DNA of 64,000 nt from Streptomyces sp. NBC_01428 (GCF_036231965.1 NZ_CP109499.1:5766001-5830000), one strand, 5' to 3'. Numbered from the stretch's first letter, positions 51,519 through 60,293 are shown. Notes: a model not told the origin generated them from the letters alone. Program-made: numbers and translations.

Positions 51519-52298
51519 ATGGACGTTTCCTTTCTCGGCGGTCCGCATCCGCAGCGTGGGGTCGGTGTCGTCGCCCCGTTCGACTTCGCCCTCGACCGCG
51601 AGCTGTGGCGCTGGGTCCCGGCCGAGGTCTCCCTGCATCTGACCCGCACGCCGTTCGTGCCGGTCGAAGTCAGTCTCGACCTGGCCCGGCTGGTCTCCGA
51701 GCACGAGACCCTCGGCGACGCGGTACGCGCCCTGAACGCGGTCGCCCCCGAGGTCGTCGCGTACGCGTGCACCTCCGGCAGCTTCGTCGGCGGGGTCGCC
51801 GGGGAGAAGGCCATGTGCGAGGCGATGACCCGGGCGGGCGCCCTCCCCTCGCTCACCACCTCCGGCGCCCTGCTGGACGCCCTCACGGAACTCGGTGCCC
51901 GCCGGATCGCCCTGGTCACCCCGTACACCGTCTCGGTCACCCAGTCCCTGGAGGAGTACCTCGCCGAGGCGGGCATCACCGTCACGGACCGCGCCTTCAT
52001 GGGCCTGACCCGGCACATCTGGAAGGTCCCCTACCGCGACGTCGCCGACATGGCCCGCCGGGCGGTGCGCGGCCACGCCGACGCCCTCTTCATCAGCTGC
52101 ACCAACCTTCCGACGTACGACGTCATCCCCCAGCTGGAGGCCGAGCTGCGGATCCCGGTGATCTCGGCCAACCAGGTGACGATGTGGGCGGCACTGCGCC
52201 AACTGGGTACCCGAGCGGTGGGCCCCTATCAACGGCTGATCGATTCCGCCGCCCGAAGGGACCCGGTACTGCCGGAAGAACAGGAAGGTTGGGCATGA
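51519..52298 (+). CDS. Maleate cis-trans isomerase/Asp-Glu racemase-superfamily enzyme
   Basis: 259 aa from ATG 51519. The two-cysteine active site of the superfamily is present: Cys in AYACTSGSFVGG and Cys in FISCTNLPTYDVI. GALLDALTELGARRIALVTPY is the usual helix-strand between. Relatives include maleate isomerase, EutA of ectoine utilisation and arylmalonate decarboxylase. With the amidase and dehydrogenase nearby it may isomerise or racemise a dicarboxylic intermediate. Coupled to the following paralogue by an ATGA overlap. Confidence 0.87.
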   Translation: MDVSFLGGPHPQRGVGVVAPFDFALDRELWRWVPAEVSLHLTRTPFVPVEVSLDLARLVSEHETLGDAVRALNAVAPEVVAYACTSGSFVGGVAGEKAMCEAMTRAGALPSLTTSGALLDALTELGARRIALVTPYTVSVTQSLEEYLAEAGITVTDRAFMGLTRHIWKVPYRDVADMARRAVRGHADALFISCTNLPTYDVIPQLEAELRIPVISANQVTMWAALRQLGTRAVGPYQRLIDSAARRDPVLPEEQEGWA

Positions 52299-53026
52299 CC
52301 GCACTCGGATTCCTCTACCCCGGCCACTCGGCCGAGGACGACTACCCGCGCATGGAGCAGCTGCTCGGCAGCGATGTCCGCCTGACCGTCGTCCACACGG
52401 ACATCGGGGAGGACGCCCACCGCGTGGACGCCCTGCTCGAGATGGGGTCCGCGGAACGCCTGGAGGCGGGTGTCGAGGAGCTGCGCCTGTCCGGGGCCGA
52501 GGCCGTGGTCTGGGCGTGCACCAGCGGCAGCTTCGTCCGCGGCTGGCAGGGCGCCCACGAGCAGGTCCGCGGCCTCGCCCGGTCGGCGGGCCTCCCCGCC
52601 TCCTCGACGTCCTTCGCCTTCGCGCACGCCGTCCAGGAGATCGGGGCGACCCGCGTGGCGATCGGGGCCACCTACCCCGAGGACGTGGCCGCGCTCTTCG
52701 CCGCGTTCCTCAAGGAGGCCGGTACCGAGGTGGTGGCCGTGAGCGCCTCCGGCGTCGTCACCGCGGCCGAGGTCGGCACCTGGGAGTACGACCAGGTGCT
52801 CGCCCTGGCGCGCGACGTGGACCGCCCCGACGCCGAGGCGGTCCTCCTCCCGGACACCGCCCTGCACACCGTGGCGCACATCCCGGACCTGGAGAAGGAA
52901 CTCGGCAAACCGGTCCTCACCGCCAACCAGGTCTCGGTCTGGGAGGCACTCCGCCTGACGGACCGCCGCGTGAACGCCCCCCGCCTGGGCGCCCTCTTCA
53001 CCAGGGAACCCATCGTCCAGGCGTGA
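52295..53026 (+). CDS. Second racemase-superfamily enzyme, second Cys missing
   Basis: 243 aa, ATG 52295 overlapping the upstream stop. It is a paralogue of the preceding protein: ACTSGSFVRGW keeps the first catalytic Cys, but the second-Cys segment reads LLPDTALHTVAHI, with Asp/Thr where SCTN is expected. That rules out a symmetric two-base racemase reaction by the usual mechanism. A one-cysteine decarboxylase- or isomerase-like reaction, or a non-catalytic subunit of a heterodimer with its partner, remains possible. Confidence 0.85.
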   Translation: MTALGFLYPGHSAEDDYPRMEQLLGSDVRLTVVHTDIGEDAHRVDALLEMGSAERLEAGVEELRLSGAEAVVWACTSGSFVRGWQGAHEQVRGLARSAGLPASSTSFAFAHAVQEIGATRVAIGATYPEDVAALFAAFLKEAGTEVVAVSASGVVTAAEVGTWEYDQVLALARDVDRPDAEAVLLPDTALHTVAHIPDLEKELGKPVLTANQVSVWEALRLTDRRVNAPRLGALFTREPIVQA

Positions 53027-53036
53027 TCTCTTCAGC

Positions 53037-53110
53037 CCCTCCGGCCCTCGCGGCCATCCAGCCCCTCCGGCGGTTGAGGAGCGGGGTCCGGGGCGGAGCC
53101 CCAGGTACGG
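53037..53110. repeat. Streptomyces intergenic repeat (CAGCCCCTCCGG type)
   Basis: CCAGCCCCTCCGGCGGTTGA, GGAGCGGGGTCCGGGGCGGA and GCCCCAGG form the familiar dispersed intergenic element of Streptomyces. It sits just after the racemase operon. Confidence 0.7.
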
Positions 53111-53254
53111 GACGGGCAGGGGCGGAGGGGGCGAAGAAGGCCGCTTTCCCCGCCCACCCCCGGGGTCAGCCGGAGGAGAAGGAGGAATAAACGGAGCCAC
53201 CCTCCTGTTGGGAGACGCGAGGACACGATCGCGGAGCAACAGGAGGCACCCCCG

Positions 53255-54370
53255 GTGGACGAGACGGCCGAAACGGGCGAGATCCGAGGCACGACACAGG
53301 GCACCGCCCCGGTCCCCCTCTCCGTACTGGACCTGGTCACCGTGGGCGCGGGCCGCACCGCGACCGACGCCCTGCGCACCAGCGTGCAGATCGCCCGCCT
53401 CGCGGAATCCCGCGGCTTCCACCGCTACTGGGTGGCGGAGCACCACTCGATGCCGGGCGTGGCCAGCTCCTCGCCCGCGGTGATCCTCGCCCACCTGGCC
53501 GCCCACACGGACCGCATCCGGCTGGGCTCCGGCGGAGTGATGCTCCCGAACCACGCCCCGCTGGTCATCGCGGAGCAGTTCGGCACCCTCGAAGCGATGG
53601 CCCCCGGCCGCGTCGACCTCGGCCTCGGACGGGCCCCCGGAACGGACGGGGCCACCGCCGCGGCGCTGCGCCGCTCCCAGCGGCTCAACGAGGGCGCCGA
53701 CGACTTCCCCGAGCAGCTCGCGGAACTCACCCGCTTCCTGGACGACGACTTCCCCGACGGTCACCCGTACGCGCGGATCCACGCCGTGCCGGGCCCCGTC
53801 CAGTCCACCTCGCCCGGCGGCGTCCAGTCCCCGCACCGGCCGCCGATCTGGCTGCTCGGCTCGTCCGGCTTCAGTGCCCGGCTCGCCGGAGTGCTCGGTC
53901 TGCCCTTCGCCTTCGCCCACCACTTCTCGGCGCAGAACACCGTTCCTGCGCTGGACCTCTATCGCGAGTCCTTCCGGCCGAGCGCGGTCCTCGACGCCCC
54001 CTACGCCCTCATCGGCGTCTCCGCGCTCGCCACGGACGACGAGCGGGAGGCCCGCCGCCAGGTGCTGGCCGCCGCCCTGAACATGGTCCGCCTGCGCACC
54101 GGCCGCCCGGGACTCGTCCCGACGCCGGAGGAGGCCGAGGCGTACGAATTCAGCCCGATGGAGCGGGAGTTCATCGACTCCTGGAACGCCAACGTCATCC
54201 ACGGAACCGCCGACGAGGTGCGCACCGGACTCGACGACCTCCAGAAGCGCACCGGCGCCGACGAGTTGATGATCACGGGCAACGCGCACGGCGGCGACGT
54301 GCGGCTGCGCTCCTACGAACTGATCGCGGACGCCTACGGGTTGCCGAAGGCCCACGACACCGAGGTCTGA
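53255..54370 (+). CDS. Luciferase-like (LLM class) flavin oxidoreductase
   Basis: 371 aa from GTG 53255, 8 bases after AGGAGG. F420/FMN-type TIM barrel: RYWVAEHHSMPGVASSSPAV, LAAHTDRIRLGSGGVMLPNH, LGRAPGTDG and a GSSGFSARLAGVLGLPFAFA nucleotide-binding region. It resembles the MsnO8/bacterial-luciferase-like single-subunit group. Substrate unknown. The gene stands alone, following the repeat element and 145 bp of spacer. Confidence 0.9.
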   Translation: MDETAETGEIRGTTQGTAPVPLSVLDLVTVGAGRTATDALRTSVQIARLAESRGFHRYWVAEHHSMPGVASSSPAVILAHLAAHTDRIRLGSGGVMLPNHAPLVIAEQFGTLEAMAPGRVDLGLGRAPGTDGATAAALRRSQRLNEGADDFPEQLAELTRFLDDDFPDGHPYARIHAVPGPVQSTSPGGVQSPHRPPIWLLGSSGFSARLAGVLGLPFAFAHHFSAQNTVPALDLYRESFRPSAVLDAPYALIGVSALATDDEREARRQVLAAALNMVRLRTGRPGLVPTPEEAEAYEFSPMEREFIDSWNANVIHGTADEVRTGLDDLQKRTGADELMITGNAHGGDVRLRSYELIADAYGLPKAHDTEV

Positions 54371-54451
54371 GGGCAGGTCCGCGGACCCGGGGGACCGGGT
54401 GAGGCGGGGAAGGGCGGGGTGGCCGCGTCCGGCCGCCCCGCCCGGGCCCGG

Positions 54452-56377
54452 TCAGGCCAGCGGGCAGGCGCCCGAGGTCAGCAGCGCGGAGATACGGTCC
54501 GGTGCCACCGGCCGGGAGTAGAGCCACCCCTGTCCGGTGTCGCAGCCGATCCCGCGCAGCCGGGACGCCTGCGAGGCCGTCTCCACGCACTCCGCGGTGA
54601 CGGTCAGCCCGAGCCGGTGCGCGAGCTGGATCAGCGCCTCGACGATGACCTCGTCGGCCGGGTTCGGGTGGGCGGAGCTCCCGTCGGCGTTCTCGTACTG
54701 GAAGCCGCGGACGAAGGAGCCGTCCAGCTTCAGCACGGACACCGGGAGCCGGCTGAGGTAGGCGAGGTTCGAGTAGCCGGTGCCGAAGTCGTCGATCGCG
54801 ATGCGGACGCCCATGTCGCTGAGCGCCTGGAGGGCCTGGAGCGGGCGGCCCGCCGAGCCCATCACCGCCGACTCCGTGAGCTCCAACTGCAGCAGATGCG
54901 GGGCGAGTCCGGTCTCCGCCAGGATCTCCGCCACGTCGGCCACCAGATCGGAGTCCCAGACCTGGCGCACGGCGACGTTGACGCTGACGAAGAGCGGCGG
55001 CGCGTCCGGATGGTCCAGCTGCCAGCGGCGGGCCTGCCGGCAGGCGGTGGCCAGCACCCAGCGGCCGAGCTGCACGATCGACCCGTCCTCCTCGGCCAGT
55101 CCGATGAACCGATTCGGCGTCAGCATGCCGAAGCGCGGATGGTTCCAGCGGACCAGCGCCTCCACCCCGTGCACGCCGCCGTCCTCCATGCCCACCAACG
55201 GCTGGTACTCCAGGGCGAATTCGCCGCGCTCGACGGCGGACCGCAGAGTGGAGGACAGGGCCTGGCGCGTCATGCGGTGCGCGTTGCGCTCCGGGTCGAA
55301 GAGTGTCCAGCGGCCCTTGCCGTCGGCCTTCGCCCAGTACAGCGTGGTGTCGGCGGCCTGCATCAGACCCGTCGCGGTCGTCCCGGTGGCCCGCCGCTCG
55401 ACGACCCCGATGGACGCCGACAGGGACAGCCGCTGACCCGACAGGTCGAACGGCGCCTGGAGCGCCTTCAGTACGGACTCGGCGAGGTCCGCCACCTGCT
55501 CGGTGCCGGTCGAGTCCTCGACCAGCAGCGCGAACTCGTCGCCCCCCAGCCGCGCCACCAGGGGTGACGTGGCCCGGGCGTGCCCCGCCTCGTCGGCACA
55601 GCGCGTCAGCCGCTCCGCGACGGCCGCGAGCAGCCGGTCCCCGACCCGGTGGCCGAGGGTGTCGTTGACCGCCTTGAAGCCGTCGAGGTCCAGATAGCAG
55701 AGTCCGATCCGGCCGGTACCGCCGTCCTCGTACGCCTCCGCCTCCAGGGCCGCCGTCAGCCGTTCGAAGAACAGCGTGCGGTTGGGCAGCCGGGTCACCG
55801 GGTCGTGCATCTGCAAGTGCCGCAGCCGGGCCTGGAGTTCGCGCCGGGGACCGATGTCGGCGACCGACACCAGGACGGCCTCCTCCTGCGGGGGCAGCGG
55901 GGTGACCGTGATCTGCACCCAGAGGGAGTGGCCGTCGGGGTGCTTGAGCCGGCGGGTACAGCGCAGTCGTGCCTGCCGGCCGCGCAGCACCTCGCGGTAG
56001 GCGTGCCAGGTCCGGGCGTCGGAGGCCAGGTCCACCAGCTCGGAGGCGGACCGCCCGGCGAACGCGCGCGCCTCGACGCCCAGCAGCATGGCCAGGGACT
56101 CGTTCGCGGTGACGACGGTGCCGTCGCGGTCCACGACGGCCATCGCGAGGGGGGCGGTGGCGAACGCCGCCTGGAAGGCGCGGGGTGACGTTCCGTCGGG
56201 AGCCGCCGGCTCCACGGCCGTCCCCGGTGACCCGGAGGGCACGGGTGGTGGGGGAGGGGCGGATGTGCCGGGGGAGGACCCGGCGGACGGACGAGAAGAC
56301 GTGTCGACGTGACGCTCTGTGACGGTCGGCCGGACGAGGTCTCCCGCGGGCGCCGGCCCTTCGGACGTTCCGCTCAC
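54452..56377 (-). CDS. cdgA: PAS-GGDEF-EAL cyclic-di-GMP enzyme (CdgA-like)
   Basis: 641 aa from GTG 56377, 7 bases after GGGAG; an ATG about 100 bases upstream would add a disordered tail. A PAS domain (about 70-190, APLAMAVVDRDGTVVTANES) precedes a GGDEF domain whose active-site residues 278-282 are intact (RLGGDEFALL), then an EAL domain with Glu406 (GVEALVRWNH), LELTESAVMG and DDFGTGYSN. Both synthesis and hydrolysis of c-di-GMP are therefore possible. In S. coelicolor the syntenic gene is cdgA, a BldD target that affects development. Synteny is from memory. Confidence 0.88.
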   Translation of the reverse strand: MSGTSEGPAPAGDLVRPTVTERHVDTSSRPSAGSSPGTSAPPPPPVPSGSPGTAVEPAAPDGTSPRAFQAAFATAPLAMAVVDRDGTVVTANESLAMLLGVEARAFAGRSASELVDLASDARTWHAYREVLRGRQARLRCTRRLKHPDGHSLWVQITVTPLPPQEEAVLVSVADIGPRRELQARLRHLQMHDPVTRLPNRTLFFERLTAALEAEAYEDGGTGRIGLCYLDLDGFKAVNDTLGHRVGDRLLAAVAERLTRCADEAGHARATSPLVARLGGDEFALLVEDSTGTEQVADLAESVLKALQAPFDLSGQRLSLSASIGVVERRATGTTATGLMQAADTTLYWAKADGKGRWTLFDPERNAHRMTRQALSSTLRSAVERGEFALEYQPLVGMEDGGVHGVEALVRWNHPRFGMLTPNRFIGLAEEDGSIVQLGRWVLATACRQARRWQLDHPDAPPLFVSVNVAVRQVWDSDLVADVAEILAETGLAPHLLQLELTESAVMGSAGRPLQALQALSDMGVRIAIDDFGTGYSNLAYLSRLPVSVLKLDGSFVRGFQYENADGSSAHPNPADEVIVEALIQLAHRLGLTVTAECVETASQASRLRGIGCDTGQGWLYSRPVAPDRISALLTSGACPLA

Positions 56378-56729
56378 CGCTCGCTCCCGCAGTGCAGTCG
56401 TTCTTCGTATGGGTCTCTCGGGTGGTCGGCCGGACTGGGCGGCCGCACAAGCCGTGTCGGTGCAGGAAAGTGTGCCGATCATAGAGGCTGGCCTCGGAAC
56501 GGTGCAGCCCCTGTCCAGTGTCCCGGAACAACCACCCGTTCTGACAGATCGTTTCTGCCTGCATCTGGACGGGTTCCTTCCTCTGCCGACCGCATGTGAC
56601 GTTCCGTGAGTGGTCGGGGGTGTCGCCCCGTCAGCCCTCTCACTCTTCTGGTGCAGACAAACAGGGCGAAGTAATACAAATACACACAGGCTGGGTGCGG
56701 TGTCCCGAAATCCGCATCCGGAGGTCGAC
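56378..56729. promoter_or_regulatory. 352-bp divergent promoter region, cdgA / M6 protease
   Basis: No gene. The stretch 56650-56700 is relatively A+T-rich (AAGTAATACAAATACACACA) and probably carries the protease promoter. I searched for a BldD box by eye and found none that fits well. Confidence 0.5.
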
Positions 56730-58160
56730 GTGCCGCGTCCGCTCCCCCTGGGGGTTCTCACTCGTGGGACCCTGCGCGGCCTCGCCCGTGACGGGCTGCC
56801 CCGCTGGCGCAGGAACGCGGCTGCGTTCACCTCGATGACCGCGCTCGCCGCGACCTCCCTGGTGCCCGGCCCCGCGCTCGCCGAGCCCCTCGCGGACCCC
56901 TGCGCCCTGACGCGCACCGAGGCGCACCACTCGGAGGGCGCCGACACCTGGAACTCCTCCTACGTGCGCCCGACCCGTCCCCTCGACGCCGTGATGGTGT
57001 TCCTGTCGTTCCCGGACTCCACCCCGACCACCACGCCGGCCGAGCTGACCGGCGACTACTTCCCCGCCACCAGCCGTTTCTTCGAACGCGCCTCGTACGG
57101 CAGGTTCACGGTCCGCCCGCATCCCCAGCGCGCCTGGATCCAGATGCCGCACCCCTCCACCTCGTACGCCATACAGCGCGACTGGAACGCCACCGACCGG
57201 GCCGCCTATCTGCGCGACGCCCTCGCCGTGTCCGACCCGCAGGTCGACTTCTCGCGCTACGACGTCGTCTACTTCGTCGCCGACCCGGACGCGCCGGGCG
57301 TCGACTCCGACGCCACGAAGGTCGTCAACCTGGACGCACCGCTGCGCGCCGACGGCAAGGACATCCGCCGGGTCGTCACCGTCTTCGAGAAGCACCCGCC
57401 GGACCGCCTCGTCCTCGCGCACGAGACCGGCCACGTCTTCGACCTGCCCGACCTGTACCACCGCCCCGAGGACGGCAAGGGCGACTGGGACACGTACGTC
57501 GGCGACTGGGACCTCATGGGCAGCCAGTTCGGCCTCGCGCCCGACCTCTTCGGGTGGCACAAGTGGCGGCTGGGCTGGCTGGATCCGAACCAGGTCGCGT
57601 GCGTACGGGGTTCCGGCACCACCCGTCTGACGCTGGAACCGCTCGGCGCCGGGCCGCCGGCCGGATCCGCGGGTTCGGCGGGTCCGGCGGTGCGGCCGGT
57701 GGGCGGCACGGGTTCCGTCGGCGCGGCCGGCGCCTCGGGCGGGGCGCCGGGCAGTGCCGGTGGGGCGGCCGAGCCCGGAGCGCTGGGGGTCGCCGCCCTC
57801 CCGGGCACGCGGACGTTCGGTGTCGGACGGGGCACCAAGCTGGCGGTCGTCCCGACGGGCCCCGGCAGCGCCCTCGCCTTCGAGGCACGCGGCTCGGTGG
57901 GCAACGACGGCTCGACCTGCACGCAGGGGGTGCTCGTCTACCGGGTGAGCAGCGACACCGAGTCGGGCGGCGGCCCCGTCCAGGTCCTCGACGCCCACCC
58001 GCACACCGAGGCCTGCTGGGAGGACTCGGTCTACCCGCCCCTGGCGGACGCCCCGGTGAGCGTCGGCGAGAGCTTCACGGTGCCGGGCGAGAACGTCCGG
58101 GTGGCGGTGGAGGACCGGACCGCGTCGGGCTCCTGGACGGTCCGGATCACGACGGGCTGA
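56730..58160 (+). CDS. Secreted M6-like metalloprotease
   Basis: 476 aa from GTG 56730, behind GGAGG. A long signal peptide ends near PGPALA. The zinc site is His231-Glu-Thr-Gly-His235 (LAHETGHVFDLPDLYH), with GDWDLMGSQFG as the third-ligand/Met-turn segment, as in immune-inhibitor-A-like M6 peptidases. Residues about 305-355 are an Ala/Gly/Ser-rich insertion that interrupts the C-terminal beta domain; it is unlike the rest of the protein and may be a variable linker. Two Cys pairs are possible. Probably degrades extracellular protein during growth or development. Confidence 0.88.
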   Translation: MPRPLPLGVLTRGTLRGLARDGLPRWRRNAAAFTSMTALAATSLVPGPALAEPLADPCALTRTEAHHSEGADTWNSSYVRPTRPLDAVMVFLSFPDSTPTTTPAELTGDYFPATSRFFERASYGRFTVRPHPQRAWIQMPHPSTSYAIQRDWNATDRAAYLRDALAVSDPQVDFSRYDVVYFVADPDAPGVDSDATKVVNLDAPLRADGKDIRRVVTVFEKHPPDRLVLAHETGHVFDLPDLYHRPEDGKGDWDTYVGDWDLMGSQFGLAPDLFGWHKWRLGWLDPNQVACVRGSGTTRLTLEPLGAGPPAGSAGSAGPAVRPVGGTGSVGAAGASGGAPGSAGGAAEPGALGVAALPGTRTFGVGRGTKLAVVPTGPGSALAFEARGSVGNDGSTCTQGVLVYRVSSDTESGGGPVQVLDAHPHTEACWEDSVYPPLADAPVSVGESFTVPGENVRVAVEDRTASGSWTVRITTG

Positions 58161-58196
58161 GCGGACGCGGCGAGGTCGGGGGAGTGGGGGGAAACG

Positions 58197-58240
58197 ACGA
58201 GAGCGGGACGCTCGCGTTTCCGCGATCATCCCGCTCTCGT
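58197..58240. terminator. tRNA-Lys terminator hairpin (copy 3)
   Basis: ACGAGAGCGGGA / TCCCGCTCTCGT, 12-bp perfect stem, between the protease and the convergent tRNA. Confidence 0.85.
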
Positions 58241-58245
58241 TGGCG

Positions 58246-58319
58246 TGCGCCGCCAGGGACTCGAACCCCGGACCCGCTGATTAAGAGTCAGCTGCTCTAA
58301 CCAACTGAGCTAGCGGCGC
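58246..58319 (-). tRNA. tRNA-Lys (CTT), copy 3
   Basis: Sequence-identical to the copies at 34213 and 43935. Its 5' end overlaps the last 10 bases of the upstream coding region. Confidence 0.95.
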
Positions 58320-59005
58320 CTGCTGACGTCGTAGACCTTAGCATCCTGATCCGCGCGAGGAAAAATCGATATCCGCACCGCCGCCGACACCGCCGCACGG
58401 GCCGCCCGGACGGCCGCCCAGAGCAGGATCTCGGGTCCGGGGAGCCATGGCTGACGGGTGTCGGGGGCGACCAGCCAGCGCGCGTCGTGCCGGCCGGGGT
58501 CCGCCGTGACCCCGGGCGCGGCGAGCGCCGGAACGGTCACCGCGTCCCCGCTGCCGTGACAGAGCAGGGGCGGCACCTCGCGGCAGCGGCCCACGTGCCC
58601 GCCCGCGGCTCCGTGCCCCGCGGAGTCCCGCCCCTCGGATCCCCACTCCTCCCAGCGCATCAGGGACGGCAGTCGCTGGGCGGTGCCGGGCGCGGCGAAC
58701 AGCAGCATCCGCCCGCGGTACGCGGCCACCGGGCCCGAGCCCGGGCCGTCGTCCCAGAGCCGGTCGAGCATGCGGCGGCCGAAGAGCGACGGTGCGCTGA
58801 CGACGTCGAAGGCGCTGCCGCACGGCAGCACGACCGGCGCGTCCGGCCGCTCCGCCCAGAGGGCGAGCATGCTTCGCGGATACGTTCCTGCCGAGGCGAG
58901 CCAGGCGGCTCCCTCGGAGGTGACCCCCGAGGCGTCCCGCCACTCGGGCAACGGCGTTCCGGGGCTGTGCGGGGTGCTGCTGGCCGGGTTCCGTGTGCTG
59001 CTCAT
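58310..59005 (-). CDS. Bifunctional primase/polymerase-like protein
   Basis: 231 aa from ATG 59005. Segments such as EWRDASGVTSEGAAWLASAG, APVVLPCGSAFDVVSAP, GRRMLDRLW, YRGRMLLFAAPGTAQRLPSLM and APDTRQPWLPGPEILLWAAV match the Streptomyces proteins I remember annotated as primase/polymerase N-terminal domain. The active-site acids of true prim-pol are not obvious, so activity is doubtful. The frame stops at TAG inside the tRNA-Lys gene, meaning the tRNA may be cut from a longer transcript. A 14-bp palindrome lies about 90 bp upstream. Confidence 0.65.
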   Translation of the reverse strand: MSSTRNPASSTPHSPGTPLPEWRDASGVTSEGAAWLASAGTYPRSMLALWAERPDAPVVLPCGSAFDVVSAPSLFGRRMLDRLWDDGPGSGPVAAYRGRMLLFAAPGTAQRLPSLMRWEEWGSEGRDSAGHGAAGGHVGRCREVPPLLCHGSGDAVTVPALAAPGVTADPGRHDARWLVAPDTRQPWLPGPEILLWAAVRAARAAVSAAVRISIFPRADQDAKVYDVSRRR

Positions 59006-59728
59006 GACGTATACATCTACCGGCGGTGAGCGGCCCGTTCCGGAGGGTTGCGAAAAACCGGGACAGGAGCGGGTGGAGGGGAGTATCTTGCCCGCCTGGC
59101 ATATGCCAGCGATCTTGCGGCGGCAGGGACGACCTGACCGTCCCCCCGGCTTCCCGGCGGCCTGCGGGTGCCTCGGCGAGGTTCCGGACGGCGGGCCGCG
59201 ACGTGCCGCGCTGTGCCGGGACCGGGCCCCACCGGGAGGCGGTGCGGGACTCCGGCTCCGCCCGTCGCGCGGGGCCGGGGCCCCGGTGGGGCGGGCCGGT
59301 CCGGGCCGGGTGCCGGGGCACGTGGTCGGACCGCCGGTGGAGGCGGAGGGTCGGCGGGGCCGCGGGGCACGCCGCGCCAGGCCGGAGGCCGAGGCCTGCC
59401 GGGGCCGGCGGCGGGTGCGCGGTGACTCGGGCGGCGATTGTGCAGCCCGAGCGCCGGGCTGCACGACTCCCGGTCTGCGGGTGGCCGTGTCCTGCCGGAG
59501 GGCGAGGCGCGGCGCAGCCGAGGGGGTGGGGGAACGGGCGGAGGCTGTGGCGGTCCCCCGGCGCCGGTGGCTGCGGCCCCGGTCGGCGGGGAGGCCCGCA
59601 GCAGGCCGTGGGCCGGGTGGCCCGGACCTGGGCCGGCGGACGGTGCGCGAGGACGTGGCGGAAGCCGTGCCGTGCCCGGGGTCCGGTGGTCGCACGGCTC
59701 CCGGTACGCGGGTGGGCGCCGGCCCCGG
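59006..59728. other. ~720-bp region with no supported gene
   Basis: Extremely G+C-rich with long open frames on both strands whose composition (Arg, Gly, Pro, Ala only) is not protein-like. It holds the CTGGCATATGCCAG palindrome near its left end. Nothing else was recognised; a decayed gene is possible. Confidence 0.55.
59096..59109. promoter_or_regulatory. 14-bp palindrome CTGGCATATGCCAG, copy 2
   Basis: Perfect inverted repeat upstream of the primase-like gene; its central 12 bases equal those at 45057-45068. Confidence 0.65.
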
Positions 59729-60106
59729 TCAGAGGGTGTCCGACACTCCGTGGCCGTGGCCGCCGCCCTCGGCGCCGGAGAGCAGGTCGCGGCCGTACTC
59801 GACCATCTTCTTCGCGTAGTCCTCGGTCCACTCGGCCCGCTCGGCGATCTCCGTCGTGGTCAGCCGGTCGAAGCGGCGCGGATCGGCGAGCTGCGCGGCC
59901 GCGATGGCCTGGAACTCGAGCGCCCGGTCGGCAGCGGCGCGGAACGCCTGCGTCAGCTCCGTGGCCCGGTCCAGCAGCGCGTGGGGATCGTCTATCGACT
60001 CCAGGTCGAAGAAGTGCTCCGGGTCCCCGGCGGCCTCCGCGGGCTCGAAGAGCAGGGGCGCGGGGCGAAGCCGCGGTTCGTTCCGACGCGGCGTGGGCTC
60101 CGCCAT
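59729..60106 (-). CDS. Conserved hypothetical protein, 125 aa
   Basis: 125 aa from ATG 60106, preceded by a purine-rich GAGGAGGAGA site. Entirely helical by eye: FFDLESIDDPHALLDRATEL, TQAFRAAADRALEFQAIAAA, DYAKKMVEYGRDLLSG, with an internal segment resembling a helix-turn-helix (RFDRLTTTEIAERAEWTEDY). No signal peptide or membrane helix. The HTH-like part could bind DNA, but the family is not recognised. It stands between the gene-poor region and the helicase operon. Confidence 0.75.
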   Translation of the reverse strand: MAEPTPRRNEPRLRPAPLLFEPAEAAGDPEHFFDLESIDDPHALLDRATELTQAFRAAADRALEFQAIAAAQLADPRRFDRLTTTEIAERAEWTEDYAKKMVEYGRDLLSGAEGGGHGHGVSDTL

Positions 60107-60293
60107 GTCTTCTCCTCCTCGTACGGTTCAGGTGCCCCTCTCGGAAGAGGGCCACCGTCCATTGTCCCCTGGCGGCGCAAGTGGGCCCCCGGGGGCCGGG
60201 TGCGCCCCCTGTGCGGGGGCCCGGTCCGCCGGTTCGCGCCGGGCCGGTCCGCAGTGGCTCGGTCCGGCGGCGGGACGGTCCCTGGGCCGGGGC

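Noticed and set aside
56378..56729. BldD box in front of cdgA
   Set aside because: BldD control is known for the S. coelicolor gene, but no sequence here matched the consensus well enough by eye.
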